A DNA stretch of 64,000 nucleotides, from positions 21,493,391 through 21,557,390 of the forward strand of contig JAKSZU010000025.1 in NCBI GenBank assembly GCA_026018925.1, in the 5' to 3' direction. The position numbers and the translations under genes were made by a program. Shown here piece after piece: positions 22,085 to 32,557 of the stretch (position 1 is the stretch's first letter; each line of letters opens with the position of its first letter). Below the pieces are notes generated by a model that was not told where the DNA came from, did not search any database, and saw nothing but the letters and a program-made list of their open reading frames with translations. The stretch is from Tupaia tana (lineage: Eukaryota > Chordata > Mammalia > Scandentia > Tupaiidae).

Positions 22085-23690
22085 CTGTGCTTTGCAATTG
22101 GTTGCACAGACATATTTGCAATGGATAAAGGACAGGGAGTTTAAGAATAATGACCTAAAAACTGAAATATCTTACTAGCAACTAAGGGAGCAAAATGAAA
22201 TCCAGAAATTTATACGCTCCCTCTTTAATAATGTAAAAGATTTTGGACATTAGACTTCAAATGAAACTAAAAATATGAACCTTATTTGACTACAAATAAT
22301 TTTCACTTTAACCATAGATTATGTTTTTTGGGGTGTATTGAACATACTTTAAAAGTCAACTTATAGTTACTTTGATCTATGACTCCAATTTTCATGAAAG
22401 TTTTGCTGATCTTGCCAAAGAGTTTACTTTTAATTTATAGGTACAATTACTGTAAGAAGCATGGGAAAGTGATGATGGCTTTATTCATTTTAGGAAGACT
22501 GCTATTGTCCTGTGGTAGCCTATATCAAAAAATTATGTCCATATGTCCCTTTACTTTGTATGACTGCTAAAGGTTTTCCAAATACCTCTGTGAGTTAGAA
22601 AACGATGACAATTTTCGATTCTATTTTGCAAGTAAACAGAGAAAGACATAAAGAAGTCCTATTAATTATCTAAAATTTTTTAACACTTTCAGTTCTAGAT
22701 AGAAAGCACAGATCTCTTTGTTGAAAGATCTGAACTTAACAATAAACCAGTGGTTCGGACAGATCTTTCTCACCACTGTGAGAGTTAGTTTCCCATAGCT
22801 CAGGAAAAATGCCCAGTGTACCCTCACTCTGCTACGAGGATAACTATGGAAGTCATGTGAACGAAGCTTCCCTAATGATATGCTTTTGCCCAGAAATCTG
22901 ACATGGGAGTGGATAAGACACAGCTGAAGCCTCTGGACTGTTTCCCCATACACACCTTCCTGCCTTTTCAGAACCTGAACATTTTGTGAGTCTTGTTTTC
23001 AAGGTTCCAGGTACAGGACTCAAACTGTGCAGTCAGCCATGTTGCAGTGAGTGCCTGCTGATAAGCTAAAGCCAGGCAGCCTCTGCTTCCTTGTTGCTCA
23101 TTCTGTCTCTCAGTCTTTAATTAGTTTTATTCCTAACAAAATCTATATATTGATCTTTACCTTCTCTATTTATTAAATTCTTACGACACACTTCTCAATT
23201 GTTTCACAACTCTAGAGTGATTTAAGAGAGAAATAAATTATTAATCTTCAATCCCCAATAATAAAAAGTGTGAAAATTTAAAGGAAAAAAATCTGGTTTT
23301 TATTTTAAGCTTAGTTTCTTAAACACATATGTATGCACACACTAACCATTTATTCTCATTTATACAGATAAAATAAGATGAAGACAGTCAAAATAATTTT
23401 AAGAAGAGAACAAAGAAATTGCAGAATGGCAATTTGAAAAAAAGTATATATATTAATTCTGATAAGATCTATTCCCTGACACTTAGGAAGATTATCCAAT
23501 GAGAATTTGGGTTGCATGAATGATATTGAGTTGACGGACGCACAAAGTTGAGTTAATTAACTGCCGGCGATTTGTCTTTGACAGACCACGCTGATAAATG
23601 ATGGGCAGATATGTAACCCTGGTTTCAGAATACTGGAAACCTAGAGTTTCTTCCCTTTACTCACTTACTCAGTTGGTCTGAGATTGACCA
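22085..23690. other. unique AT-rich intergenic DNA
   Basis: No gene recognised. Positions about 23000-23060 faintly resemble a SINE head, but too weakly to call. Confidence 0.45.
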
Positions 23691-23706
23691 CTTGAACAAT
23701 ACTTTC

Positions 23707-23896
23707 TTTTTTTAAATTATTTTATTTTATTTCATTTATTCATTCATTTATTTTTTAATTGAACCAGAGAGAGACAAAGGTTGAGAGTGAGAGAGAGAGG
23801 AAGTGAGAAAGCAAGCCACCAGATTCAGGTCTTGAACCCTGGTTGACCATGTGGGAGTGTCCAGTGCCTTAACCACCACGCCACCTGCTGGTCCCC
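23707..23896 (-). mobile_element. tRNA-derived SINE, type B (short)
   Basis: Minus-strand copy with a (TTTA)n-like tail complement, AGTGAGAAAGCAAGCCACCA and a head complement ending CCACCTGCTGGTCCCC. Duplication TTGAACAATACTTTCT / TTGAACAATAATTTCT starts at 23692 and 23897. Confidence 0.92.
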
Positions 23897-23911
23897 TTGA
23901 ACAATAATTTC

Positions 23912-25365
23912 TAAGTTCCTAAACTTTAGCAAATAGACATCTTTTCTTTTTGAATATATTATATCTTTAACAAATTATATATTTTCCTTTAATAAATTAT
24001 ACCTAATGGAAACCATTTATGCTTTTATTAGTAGCAGTACTTCTGATGTTCTTTCTCTTAGTTTCTTCTGTTTTTTTCTATTAGTGAGATTATCAATATT
24101 CAGTAATTTTTTTAGACTCTCTTTGCCCTACTTAATTATAGCTGGTCTTTCTTTTTAATGTTACAACATTTTAAAAAAAAAATCTTATTCCTTCGTATTA
24201 CTGATCTTTCATATTTAATAATGTACACAGAATCACCTTATACTTTCATTTTTGATACCTTAGACTTAATGATATGCAATTGTCTGATATTCCTCTTTGC
24301 AGAGATGTGTCACTGTTCTGAATTTGAGCTATTTTGAACTAGCTTTCATCTTTTCGCATTTAAATGATCCAAGTCTTCGTGTATCTTGCTGTATTTTTCT
24401 TTATTATTTACTCTTCCTCCCACGTTAATGTCATCTGTTGAAGTTTCTGCTGATTTTCTAAACTCAGACTCTTTGTTTTAAAAATTTCAAGTCAACCTTA
24501 GACATTTGTATGACACCCACACCCTAAGTATTATTTTACATCTTACCTGAAAAACTTTAACAATAAATTTTACAGCATGCTTTGAAACTCTTAAAATTAT
24601 AGTGCAGTTTAGACAATATGAGTTGGAAAGCACTTTAGAAAAAATCTCTACTTTGAGCACACATATCCAACACCCTGAATTTATGAATAAGAAAACAGAA
24701 TCCAAGAGAAACCATGCTATTTCCATTTTATCATGTTGCTTGTAATAACACAGCAATTGAATTCCCCTAGAATATTTGCAATTTCTCACCAATTGACCAT
24801 AATTAAAATAAAATGTACAAATATATTAACCAGAGCATTCTAAAATGCGATAGTCTATGTACATGTACATATGTACAAATACACAAACATGTACATATCT
24901 ATTACATACAGACACGCATATCCATATTATACGTAAGATTTAGCTAAAATGTGTGATTTTGTCATCATTATCTTCCTTATCAATTGTAATTAAGCAAAAA
25001 CAATCCATTCTTTTTCATTAGTAAATAATTTCCAGGTAATAGGAATATTAATAAAATGTATTATCATGACAATGGTCTTGATGATACATCTGATTTCTGT
25101 TTTGTTATAATAGCGAAACACGTGGAATTTTTAGACTCCAGAATGTGAAATGGAAGTTTGGTAGTGATCAGAATACATATATAATCTTTACTACAAACAT
25201 TATGTAAAGCATAAGGACAGTTTCAGTAAATGGAATTGCTCATATTTGTTTATCCAATGTTATTTTTATGTCATAAGTTTTTAGCAGATGGTCAAATGTC
25301 TCTAGTAGACCACCATATTGCCAAAACTATCATTTAGCAACTGAATAATTGAAGATGTGCTGGAC
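23912..25365. other. unique AT-rich intergenic DNA
   Basis: Nothing supported. A possible very weak MIR-like patch lies at about 24650-24715. Confidence 0.45.
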
Positions 25366-25612
25366 TGAGCCAGCCGGCCTGGCATGAAGGTAAAGGTGGC
25401 TGAACCCCACATGGCCAAGGGCATTGCTCAAGTTCAGGGTCTGGCAGCTTGCAAAACATGCTGGGTGCTGTGTGTGTATTCTCACAATCCCAAGAAAAGA
25501 ATGGAGAAGGAAAGAATGTGACATAGCAATCCCCCTGGAGGTGGCCTCACTTCCCCTCTCTCTCTCTCTTAATCTGTCTCTCTCTAGTGAACACATATGC
25601 CCTATAATTTCT
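25366..25612 (+). mobile_element. old type A SINE
   Basis: Diverged plus-strand copy: GCCAGCCGGCCTGGCATGAA head, TTGCAAAACATGCTGGGTGC, AGAAAAGAATGGAGAAGGAA, CCCCCTGGAGG, a TC run and ATATGCCCTATAATTTC end. Most CpGs are lost. Confidence 0.8.
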
Positions 25613-25747
25613 TTTTAAAGTGTTGGACTAACAAAGAACTTCAGAGATTTTTCTGCTCTCAATCTAAAATCCTATTGTTAAAGAAAGAAGAAGAATCGAG
25701 TTCCAAATCAATTTCTTCAGCGGTACAATAAATTCTTACTTATGGCT

Positions 25748-25835
25748 TTTGCAGTGGGGGTGCTTTCTCACTTTCCCTCTCTTGTTTCTCTCCAGCAAGC
25801 ACATGTCCCATATTACAAAAACTCTTAAGAGAGAG
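25748..25835 (+). mobile_element. type A SINE, 3' fragment
   Basis: Only the 3' part is present: GGTGCTTTCTCACTTTCCC, TCTCTCCAGCAAGCACATGT, CCCATATTACAAAAACTCTT. The head and body are absent. Confidence 0.7.
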
Positions 25836-26335
25836 AGAGAGCATAAGAATACCTCATTAAGAAATAATTCCTTTTAAGAAGTTTATCTTCAGCAAATGGT
25901 GCTGGAAAAACTAGATATTCACCTGCAGAAAAATGAAACTGGACTGCAGTCTCTCACTACTAACAAAAATCAACTCAACATGGATCTAAGATCTATACAT
26001 AAACCCTCAAACTATAAAACTAATGCTGGAAAACTGGAGAAACTTTTGGAGACATCAGAGCATGCAAAGATTTCCTTAAAAGACCTCCAGAGCACAGGCA
26101 ATAATCCCAAAAATACAAAAGTTCACTTACATTGGGTAAAAAAACTTCTTAACAGCACAAAAACCATAACTAGAGTGAGAAGAAAAACCCTCAAAATGGA
26201 ATATATATCTGTAATCAATGCCTCATATAAGGTACTGATAACCAGAATATATAGGGAACTCAAGCAGCTTACCTAAAATAATAATAATAAATAAACAATC
26301 TCATTAAAAAATGGGCAAAAAAGCTGAAAAGACAA

Positions 26336-26662
26336 GACATTGCATGTCTCCACTTAACATATACCAACAGTCTGCACCCTATGGTAGAGAACTGGAGAAC
26401 ATGAAAGTATTAAAAATTGTAATGGACAAAGTGGAAAGAGAGTGTGAGAGGGTAAAACATAGCAATTTGGGGGGGGGGGAATGAATAAGTAAGACTCTCG
26501 TGGGACACAGATAAGGTTTATTTTCTGTTGACGAGGATGTGTATGGTGGTCTCAACTGGGCTGGACTGAAGTGTATATCATGCTGGGTAAAGTCTCTTCA
26601 CAATCTAAATGATGTATAGTGATTTAATGTATGAATAATAATTTAAAAATATATAAATATTA
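26336..26662 (+). mobile_element. nested L1 3' end (end of ORF2 and 3' UTR)
   Basis: Starts GACATTGCATGTCTCCACTT, matching the ORF2 terminus at 63118 (GACACATTGTATGTCCCCAC), and runs to GATGTATAGTGATTTAATGT plus an AT-rich tail. The repeat GAAAAGACAA at 26326-26335 and 26663-26672 looks like its target-site duplication. A G-run lies inside (about 26469-26479). Confidence 0.75.
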
Positions 26663-26677
26663 GAAAAGACAACCCTC

Positions 26678-26861
26678 GGGGCTGGCAGGTGGCATGGTGG
26701 TTGGGGCAGCTGGACTCCCACGTGGCTGACTACGGTTCGAGTCTCAGACCTGGCAGCTTGCTTTCTCACTTTCCTTCTCTCTCTGTCTCTCTCTGGTCAA
26801 CTTCAAAAAAATCAAATAAAACAACGACAATGAATAAAATTGAATAAAATACTTATTAAAA
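26678..26861 (+). mobile_element. tRNA-derived SINE, type B (short)
   Basis: GGGGCTGGCAGGTGGCATGG head with an intact B-box (GGTTCGAGTCTC), CTTGCTTTCTCACTTTCC, TC section and AATAAA-rich tail. A perfect 14-bp duplication, AAAAGACAACCCTC, lies at 26664-26677 and 26862-26875. Confidence 0.95.
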
Positions 26862-27089
26862 AAAAGACAACCCTCCAAGTAAGACATATGAGTAGCTAAA
26901 AAGCATACAAAAAAAAATGCTTGTCTCTTATCATAAGGGAAATAAAAATCAAAACCACAATGAGAAACCACTTAACCCGATTCAGAATAGCTAAGATTAC
27001 ACAAATACAGGATGATAAATCTGTCAACTAAACTTTCTCTCTCTCAGCCGCATTGAACCCCTAACAGTATAATTCAGATGATTTTCTTC

Positions 27090-27445
27090 AGCTTTAGTCA
27101 TTCCTATAGACTAAATATTTGTATGTACCCCCTCCCCAATTCACATTTGAAGTCTAATCCTCACTGTAATAGTATTTAGAAGTGGGGCCTTTGGGAAGGG
27201 ATTAAATCTTCCCCCATAAATGGGGTAATGTTCTTATAAAAGATACCTCACGAATTCACTCGCCTTTTCTCTTATGTGAGAATGCAGTGAGATGACCATG
27301 TGTGCAGTGGAAAGTGAGCCATCATCAGACACAGAATATGCTGATGTCTTGACCAAGGACTTTCCATCCTCCAGAACTGTAAAAAATAAATTTCTGTTGT
27401 ATACAAGGTACCCAGTCTATGGTAGTCTGTATAATAGCCTTACTA
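27090..27445 (+). mobile_element. MaLR (MLT1-type) LTR, near complete
   Basis: Contains the classic landmarks in order: ACTAAATATTTGTATGTACC, AGAAGTGGGGCCTTTGGGAA, AATGTTCTTATAAAAGAT, CTTATGTGAGAATGCAGTGA, CTCCAGAACTGTAAAAAATA with the polyadenylation signal, and GGTACCCAGTCTATGGTAGT. No internal retroviral genes are next to it. Confidence 0.85.
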
Positions 27446-27734
27446 AGACGGTAATGACAATTACCCATTACTTAGTTCTGGTTCTTCTCTTCTGGGTCCA
27501 GAGTACACATTTAATACTTAGCACTAATCTATACAGTATATATAAAACAAAGGTCTCTTAAGTTTTTTGTTTGAGTGAATTTTCCTATAGACCCTTTACT
27601 GATAATTCATAATGGGTCTTTTACTAATAACATTAAACACACCAAAACACTGCATATAAAACATAAACACTGAAATTTTGCTTACTGGCACTTTCAGTTT
27701 CAGCTACAAAATGCAAAGAGCTTATGAATTGTCA
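27446..27734. other. spacer between two MaLR LTRs
   Basis: About 290 bp without recognisable gag or pol-like sequence. It could be unique DNA or a residue of a deleted internal region. Confidence 0.35.
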
Positions 27735-28140
27735 TCACCATGTGTTCTGAGCTAAATTCGCCCACTCAAACCTCCTATGTTAAAGATCTAACCTCCAGGA
27801 TCTCAAAATGTGACAATGCTTGGGAAAAGGTCTTAAGGAAGAATTAAACAAAATAGCTTCATTAAGGTGAACCCTAATACGAAATGCCTGGCATCTATTG
27901 AATAAACACATGCACACGCACACACGCACACACGCACACACGCACACACACACACATCACGTGAAGACACTGAGAAGAGAAAATAGCTATCTACAAGCTA
28001 AGGAGAGAGGACCCAGAAGAAGCACCCCTGCTAACACCTTGAGTTGAGACTTCCAACCTCCACAACGGAGAAGCAAATTTTTGTCATTTAAGCCACCCAG
28101 TCCGCGGGATTATGTCAGGGCAGTCCTGAAAAACACCATC
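27735..28140 (+). mobile_element. second MaLR LTR with a (CACACG)n insert
   Basis: Reads CCTATGTTAAAGATCTAACC, GAAGACACTGAGAAGAGAAA, AGGAGAGAGGACCCAGAAGA, CTTCCAACCTCCACAACGGA and TCATTTAAGCCACCCAGTCC, the order of an MLT1-type LTR. A (CACACG)n microsatellite (27907-27957) has grown inside it. Confidence 0.75.
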
Positions 28141-28900
28141 ATCATGAGAGAAAACTGGACGAACTGAAAACCGACGCTTTTTCTTGGACCTATCAGGAAA
28201 CTGAAGTTGTAGAGCAAGTTGTAACCTGAAATCAGGAGAAACAAACAATCCCACAGTCACAGCTGAGGTAGGTTCACCCGGAGCAGAAAGTGTGAGAGCC
28301 AGAAACCAGCAGTCGAAATCATGAACTGCAATTTTGACAAATCGCTGGTGGCTTAGTATGACCTAAGTGACAACTGGAGACTACGTTGGGCTAGAAACTT
28401 GGTCCTCATTGATCCACCCATTTATTACAATTAGCTAGATTTTACCGCAGGAAACTCCCAGGTGCTTCCAGGATGTTTTGTTTGTCTTTTAAAAATTTTA
28501 TTGATTTTGTTCATGTAAGACAGCATATGTTGTGTGAACAAGAAGACAGAGGAAGTCCCTAGCACAAGGTCCTGTCACACTGCAATCTGCTCTCTGCTGC
28601 CTTCCGGCTCATCAGTATCTTGAGCATGAGCACAGGCACTGGTGCCTTCAGGCTGACCCAGGGATCCAAATCTGTGACTCGCCTTGTGACTCCCAGAACT
28701 ACAGTCCCGTTTAGTGCTGACCACATGACCAGGATGGGCCCCTCCAAGGTGTTAGTGTGGCTTGTGCATAAGCTCCCTTCCAAACGCTGCACTGTGGGAA
28801 GGGGCAGAAAAGAGTGCCATCATGGTAGAGAAACCATCTTAGCCATACCATCAACATCAACAGTGACAACGTGTTGACTGCATGTAACTTTGACATGCTA
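28141..28900. other. intergenic DNA, possibly unassigned old repeat
   Basis: No family recognised. An 85-codon open frame on the plus strand (28620-28877) overlaps open frames on the minus strand and has no known motif. Confidence 0.35.
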
Positions 28901-29144
28901 TACTAACAGGCTACTTTACCTCTGTGGTTTCCTCCCAAAATATGTAACCTTGTTCTCATCATGAGGAAGAATTAGAGAAGTCTCAATTCAAGGACTTTCT
29001 AGGAAACATCTGATCAGTTACCCTCAAAACCCAGCGTTACCAAAAGCGAAGTCAGGTCTGAGAAGATGTCACTGCTAAGAGTCTAGGAGCTACAATGACT
29101 AAATAAAATATCTTAATGATATTCTGGAACAGAAAGAGGACTTT
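28901..29144 (+). repeat. unassigned ancient repeat, 5' part
   Basis: The order TCATGAGGAAGAATTAGAGA, GGACTTTCTAGGAAACATCT, GTCTAGGAGCTACAATGACT and CTGGAACAGAAAGAGGAC matches a dispersed mammalian repeat I recall but cannot name. It resumes as CATTAGGGAAAATTTAA after 29617, so the L1 and SINE between are insertions. Confidence 0.5.
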
Positions 29145-29153
29145 AAGGACATT

Positions 29154-29614
29154 TGTGGGACACAGATATGGCTTATTACCTGGTGATGACACATAGAGGA
29201 TTCTCAGCAGGGCTGGACTGAGGTGTATATCACTCTGGGTAAAGTCTCTTTACAATCTGAATGATGTATAGTGATTGAATGTATAAATAATAGTAATAAT
29301 AATGATTTTTGGGGGGAGAGTTTTTGTTTTTGTTTTTGTTGTTGTTTTTGCTATAGGGCGCATGTGCTCGCCAGACAGACAGAGAGAGACAGAGAGACAG
29401 AGACAGAAAGCGGTGAGAAATCACCCCCCAGGGGAGATGGCCACAATCCCTTCTTCTCTGTTCTCCTCTCAGGATCTTGGGCATGCACGCACATGCGCCC
29501 AGCGTGAATTTTAAGCCACCGGGTCCGGGACGCGAACCGTGGTTGACTACATGGGAGTCCAGTGACATAGCCATTACGCTAACTGCTGGTCCCAATAATG
29601 ATTTTTTTTAAAAA
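29154..29614 (+). mobile_element. L1 3' UTR fragment interrupted by a SINE
   Basis: The plus strand reads GTGGGACACAGATATGGCTT through GATGTATAGTGATTGAATGT, about 85 percent like 26478-26635 by eye. The duplication AAGGACATT / AAGAACATT lies at 29145-29153 and 29615-29623. The minus-strand SINE at 29311-29593 sits in its 3' tail. Confidence 0.75.
29311..29593 (-). mobile_element. tRNA-derived SINE, type A
   Basis: Minus-strand copy with an irregular GTTTTT-repeat tail complement, CTATAGGGCGCATGTGCTCG and intact head. A 13-bp duplication, AATAATGATTTTT, lies at 29298-29310 and 29594-29606. Confidence 0.94.
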
Positions 29615-29684
29615 AAGAACATTAGGGAAAATTTAAAAAATGTGAGTAAAAGTAATTGTTTTTCTCCTCTTCCTGTCCCTATTT

Positions 29685-29886
29685 TTTTGATTTATTTTTT
29701 TTTTTTTTTGGTTTTGCCACTGGACCCATGCACTCACTGGAAAGAGACAGAGACAGAGAGAGGAAAATTGAGAAATCACCCCAAGAGTGACAGCCATGTT
29801 CAACACCTTCCCTTCCGTTCTCCTCCTAAGACTGTGGGCGTCCACGCACACATACCCAGCACGATTTTCAAGCCTCTGCTGGCCCA
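29685..29886 (-). mobile_element. type A SINE lacking most of the tRNA head
   Basis: Minus-strand copy with T-run, GAGACAGAGACAGAGAGAGG, GAGAAATCACCCCAAGAGTG and GCACGATTTTCAAGCCTCTG, which then jumps straight to CTGGCCCA. Most of the tRNA-like head, including the B-box region, is missing. The duplication TCCCTATT lies at 29676-29683 and 29887-29894. Confidence 0.8.
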
Positions 29887-29894
29887 TCCCTATT

Positions 29895-30060
29895 CTTATT
29901 AACAGTGTTCTGTGTGTTTTTAGTATTTTCAAAAAGGATACAGAATTATACCTTCCAAAAAGTTGTCACAAATTATATTATACTATTTGTGCTATAAACA
30001 GATTACTGAAATTTTATTTACTGAACAATAAAAAGTTCTTTTTCTAACTTGTTTTTCACT
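29895..30060. other. unique AT-rich intergenic DNA
   Basis: No feature recognised. Confidence 0.4.
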
Positions 30061-30180
30061 CCACCAGTTGTTAACTATGTAGGACACAAAGAATATGTCA
30101 TCATCTTTGTAAACTTAACTCTCATAGCAGTGTTTAGCATGTAGTTAGCAGTCGGTAAATATTTGTTAAATGCATAATTG
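30061..30180 (+). repeat. L2 3' end relic
   Basis: Contains CAGTGTTTAGCATGTAGTTA followed by GTCGGTAAATATTTGTTAAA, a decayed form of the L2 3' terminal signature. Confidence 0.6.
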
Positions 30181-30538
30181 TATAAAGAGGGATAACCCAC
30201 CTACTGATCTTTTAAAGAGAGTTCTGCGTGATGTTAATTGTTTTAATAGCTGAAGAAATTAAAGTATAATTTTTCGAAATAGGAAACAACAATTGTGCAA
30301 ATTCGTTATGCTTTTTGGAATATTTGAAATATTCTGAGTTCAATATCTGAAAACCTAAAAATCAGAAAAATTAACCACAGAGAAAATAAGAATGCTGAGC
30401 CAGTTGGCTCATTTTAAAAATTCTGTATTGTTTTTTAATTGTCACACATTATCTATCTACAGAAAACTACATCCAGAGAAGAAAATAATGGATTTTTAAA
30501 CAGTATTTTGGTACAACTATATACATTAAAAAAAAATC
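30181..30538. other. unique AT-rich intergenic DNA
   Basis: No feature recognised. Confidence 0.5.
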
Positions 30539-30548
30539 TAAGTGGAGA

Positions 30549-30732
30549 GGCCAGCCATGGCATGGTGGTTAAGGAACTGGATTCCCACATGGCTGACCAT
30601 GGTTTGAGTCCTGGACCCAGTGACGTGACTTGAAAATCATGCCAGGAATGTGTACATGCATGTCCAAAATCCCAAAAGGAGAATGGAGGAGAGTGATTGA
30701 GATGTAGTCATCCCTTCTTGGGGTGATTTCTC

Positions 30733-30772
<40 letters not shown>

Positions 30773-30834
30773 AACACATGCACCCTATGGAAAAACCTAA
30801 AACACAAACAAATAAACAAACAAACAGAAACACC
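30549..30834 (+). mobile_element. tRNA-derived SINE, type A
   Basis: GGCCAGCCATGGCATGGTGG head, GGTTTGAGTCCTGGACCC B-box region, body, a pure (TC)n of about 40 bp, GCACCCTATGGAAAAACCTA end and an (AAAC)n tail. Duplication AAGTGGAGA lies at 30540-30548 and 30835-30843. Confidence 0.88.
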
Positions 30835-30843
30835 AAGTGGAGA

Positions 30844-31470
30844 CAACTAATTAGAATTTTCCAACTCTCTATCGTTCTCATAGCACCCCTATAGTTTCCC
30901 AGTGCATGGTCATATTCACATGGCATTCTCTCACTTCTTGGTATGAGTATATTCTACCTGTTTTGTAGATTATTCTCAGTGTGAAATTCAGCCCTGACTT
31001 CATATTCCACCAAATGCTCACCCTCACGCTGTGTAGGAATACATAACAGAATGTAAATGAGACCACAAGCAGCACAGGGAGGCAGTTTACTTTCTATTCC
31101 TACAAATATCTTGAAATTTGAACTGGAGATATCAGGATTCCTGAAATATCTCTTGGTCTTTATTCAGCACATCGAGTGGGCAGGAGAGTGATCGTTCACT
31201 GGCTCTTATATCGCAGTATGTCACTTTTTCTCGATCCTCTACCCAGGTACAGCTTCAGCCTTTGAGTAAAACACATTTCCCTCTTGTACAAAAAGCAGCT
31301 GCAAATATTTCTCTTTGTACTGGGCCCTAGTCAACATAGCTCACAAGATCCTACCCACAAAATTAATAATTTATCAAGGTGCTTTTTTTTCCCCCCCGAA
31401 AGGAACAGAATTTGCTAATTAAGATGAACAATTTCAATCAAATTATTTTAACTTTTAAATACTTCTAAAA
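30844..31470. other. unique intergenic DNA
   Basis: No feature recognised. Confidence 0.5.
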
Positions 31471-31474
31471 CAAG

Positions 31475-31665
31475 TCCAGGCTTACATTCCTTGTCTTTCC
31501 TAGCTGGACTTATTTTACTTAGTAGCATAGCTTCTAAATTCATTCATTTTGTATCAAGTGCTAGGATTCATGGTTCCTTATGGCTGAGTAGTATTCTGTC
31601 ATGTGTCTTTGCAATATTTTCTTTATTCATTGGTTGCAAAAGCCTGAACAGCATAGAAGTAGAGA
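31475..31665 (-). mobile_element. L1 ORF2 end, inverted 5' part
   Basis: The plus strand reads CTTATGGCTGAGTAGTATTC and TTTCTTTATTCATTGGTTGC, the reverse complement of the L1 ORF2 terminus (compare ACAGAATACTACTCAGCCA at 63024). The next segment is in the opposite orientation, so this is the inverted end of a single L1 insertion. Confidence 0.8.
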
Positions 31666-32265
31666 GAAATGGTAGATACTAGATGATAGATGGGGTGGGA
31701 GCAATAGGGAGAAATTAGTTAAAAGACACAAAAGAATACATGAACAAGTGTAGTGAACTTTGAAATATACACCACAGAGAAGTAATGAACATCAGTGACA
31801 ACGTGTTGTAGACTTCAAAACATCAGTAGCGTGATTTTCAGATGTGTGCAACATAGTGTGATGTTGGCTGTTAGAAATGGTAAGTGTGTTTGTATCACTA
31901 ATTTGATTATTGTATACTGTCTACATGGCTGAAATCCATACTGGGGCTGACTAGTGGCATGGCGGGGGGGGGGGGGAGTTAAGACAGCTAGATCCCACAT
32001 GACCAGCTGTGTGGTTGGGTCCCAGACCCATGGATTGAAAAACACACCAGATGTGTGTGTGTGCACACTCAAAATCCCAAGAAGAGAAGTGAGGAACAGG
32101 ATTGCAGCTTTGTCATCTCTCCTGGTGGGTATCCTTTCTAACTTTCCCTCTCCCCTCTCTCTCTGTCTCTCTGTGGTAAGCACTCGTGCCCTATAGCAAC
32201 TTAAAAAAAAATTTTTAATTTTAAAAATTACATACTGTACCTCACAAAAAATTATACAAACATTG
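31666..32265 (+). mobile_element. L1MA-like 3' UTR with SINE insertion
   Basis: Starts AGAAGTAGAGAGAAATGGTA and includes GTGAACTTTGAAATATAC and TTGATTATTGTATACTGTCT, then continues after the SINE (31943-32224) as GTACCTCACAAAAAATTATA. The order matches L1MA/L1PB-type 3' UTRs as I recall them. The same UTR occurs in reverse at 44395-44760. Confidence 0.7.
31943..32224 (+). mobile_element. tRNA-derived SINE, type A, diverged
   Basis: GGGGCTGACTAGTGGCATGG head followed at once by a 15-base G-run (about 31963-31977), then the usual body and GTGCCCTATAGCAACTT end. The duplication AAATCCATACT / AAATTACATACT lies at 31932-31942 and 32225-32236. Confidence 0.88.
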
Positions 32266-32557
32266 GAAATTACATTAATAAGTTAAAAGCAAAACTTTCA
32301 CTGCATAAGAAAAAACAGTTGAGGCATTAGCTAATATTAATATTATTCATATTTAATCATTGATTAAGTAGAGACAATCTAACTATAATCAAATGTTGTA
32401 AAAGCATTCTAGAAATACCTAGCTCCATTTGGTAAAGGTACCATGAAAAATGGAAATCATTACAGTAAACCAATAAGTAAGAATGTTCTAACAAGGATGT
32501 TGAAGCAGAAGATGAAGAAATTGTCTTAGCAGGTAAACTCTCCAAAGCATTTGCCTT
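32266..32557. other. unique AT-rich intergenic DNA
   Basis: No feature recognised. Confidence 0.4.

Larger units (their letters stand above)
25880..27010 (+). pseudogene. L1 ORF2 3' remnant, interrupted twice
   Basis: Begins at AGCAAATGGTGCTGGAAAAA, a hallmark of the C-terminal third of L1 ORF2, and stays partly open for 126 codons (25896-26273) before stops. The frame resumes at 26876-27010 (AGGGAAATAAAAATCAAAAC). Between these lie a nested L1 3' end (26336-26662) and a type B SINE (26678-26861). The remnant lacks the endonuclease and reverse transcriptase core and is inactive. Confidence 0.85.

Noticed and set aside
23000-23060. Possible SINE head fragment (minus)
   Set aside because: Only short similarity (GGACTCAAACTGTG, CAGTCAGCCATG); no body, tail or duplication.
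27907-27957. Regular repeat that could suggest a CRISPR array
   Set aside because: It is a (CACACG)n microsatellite without spacers; the genome is mammalian.
28620-28877. 85-codon frame that looked protein-like
   Set aside because: Frames on both strands are open here, and nothing in the translation matches a family I know.
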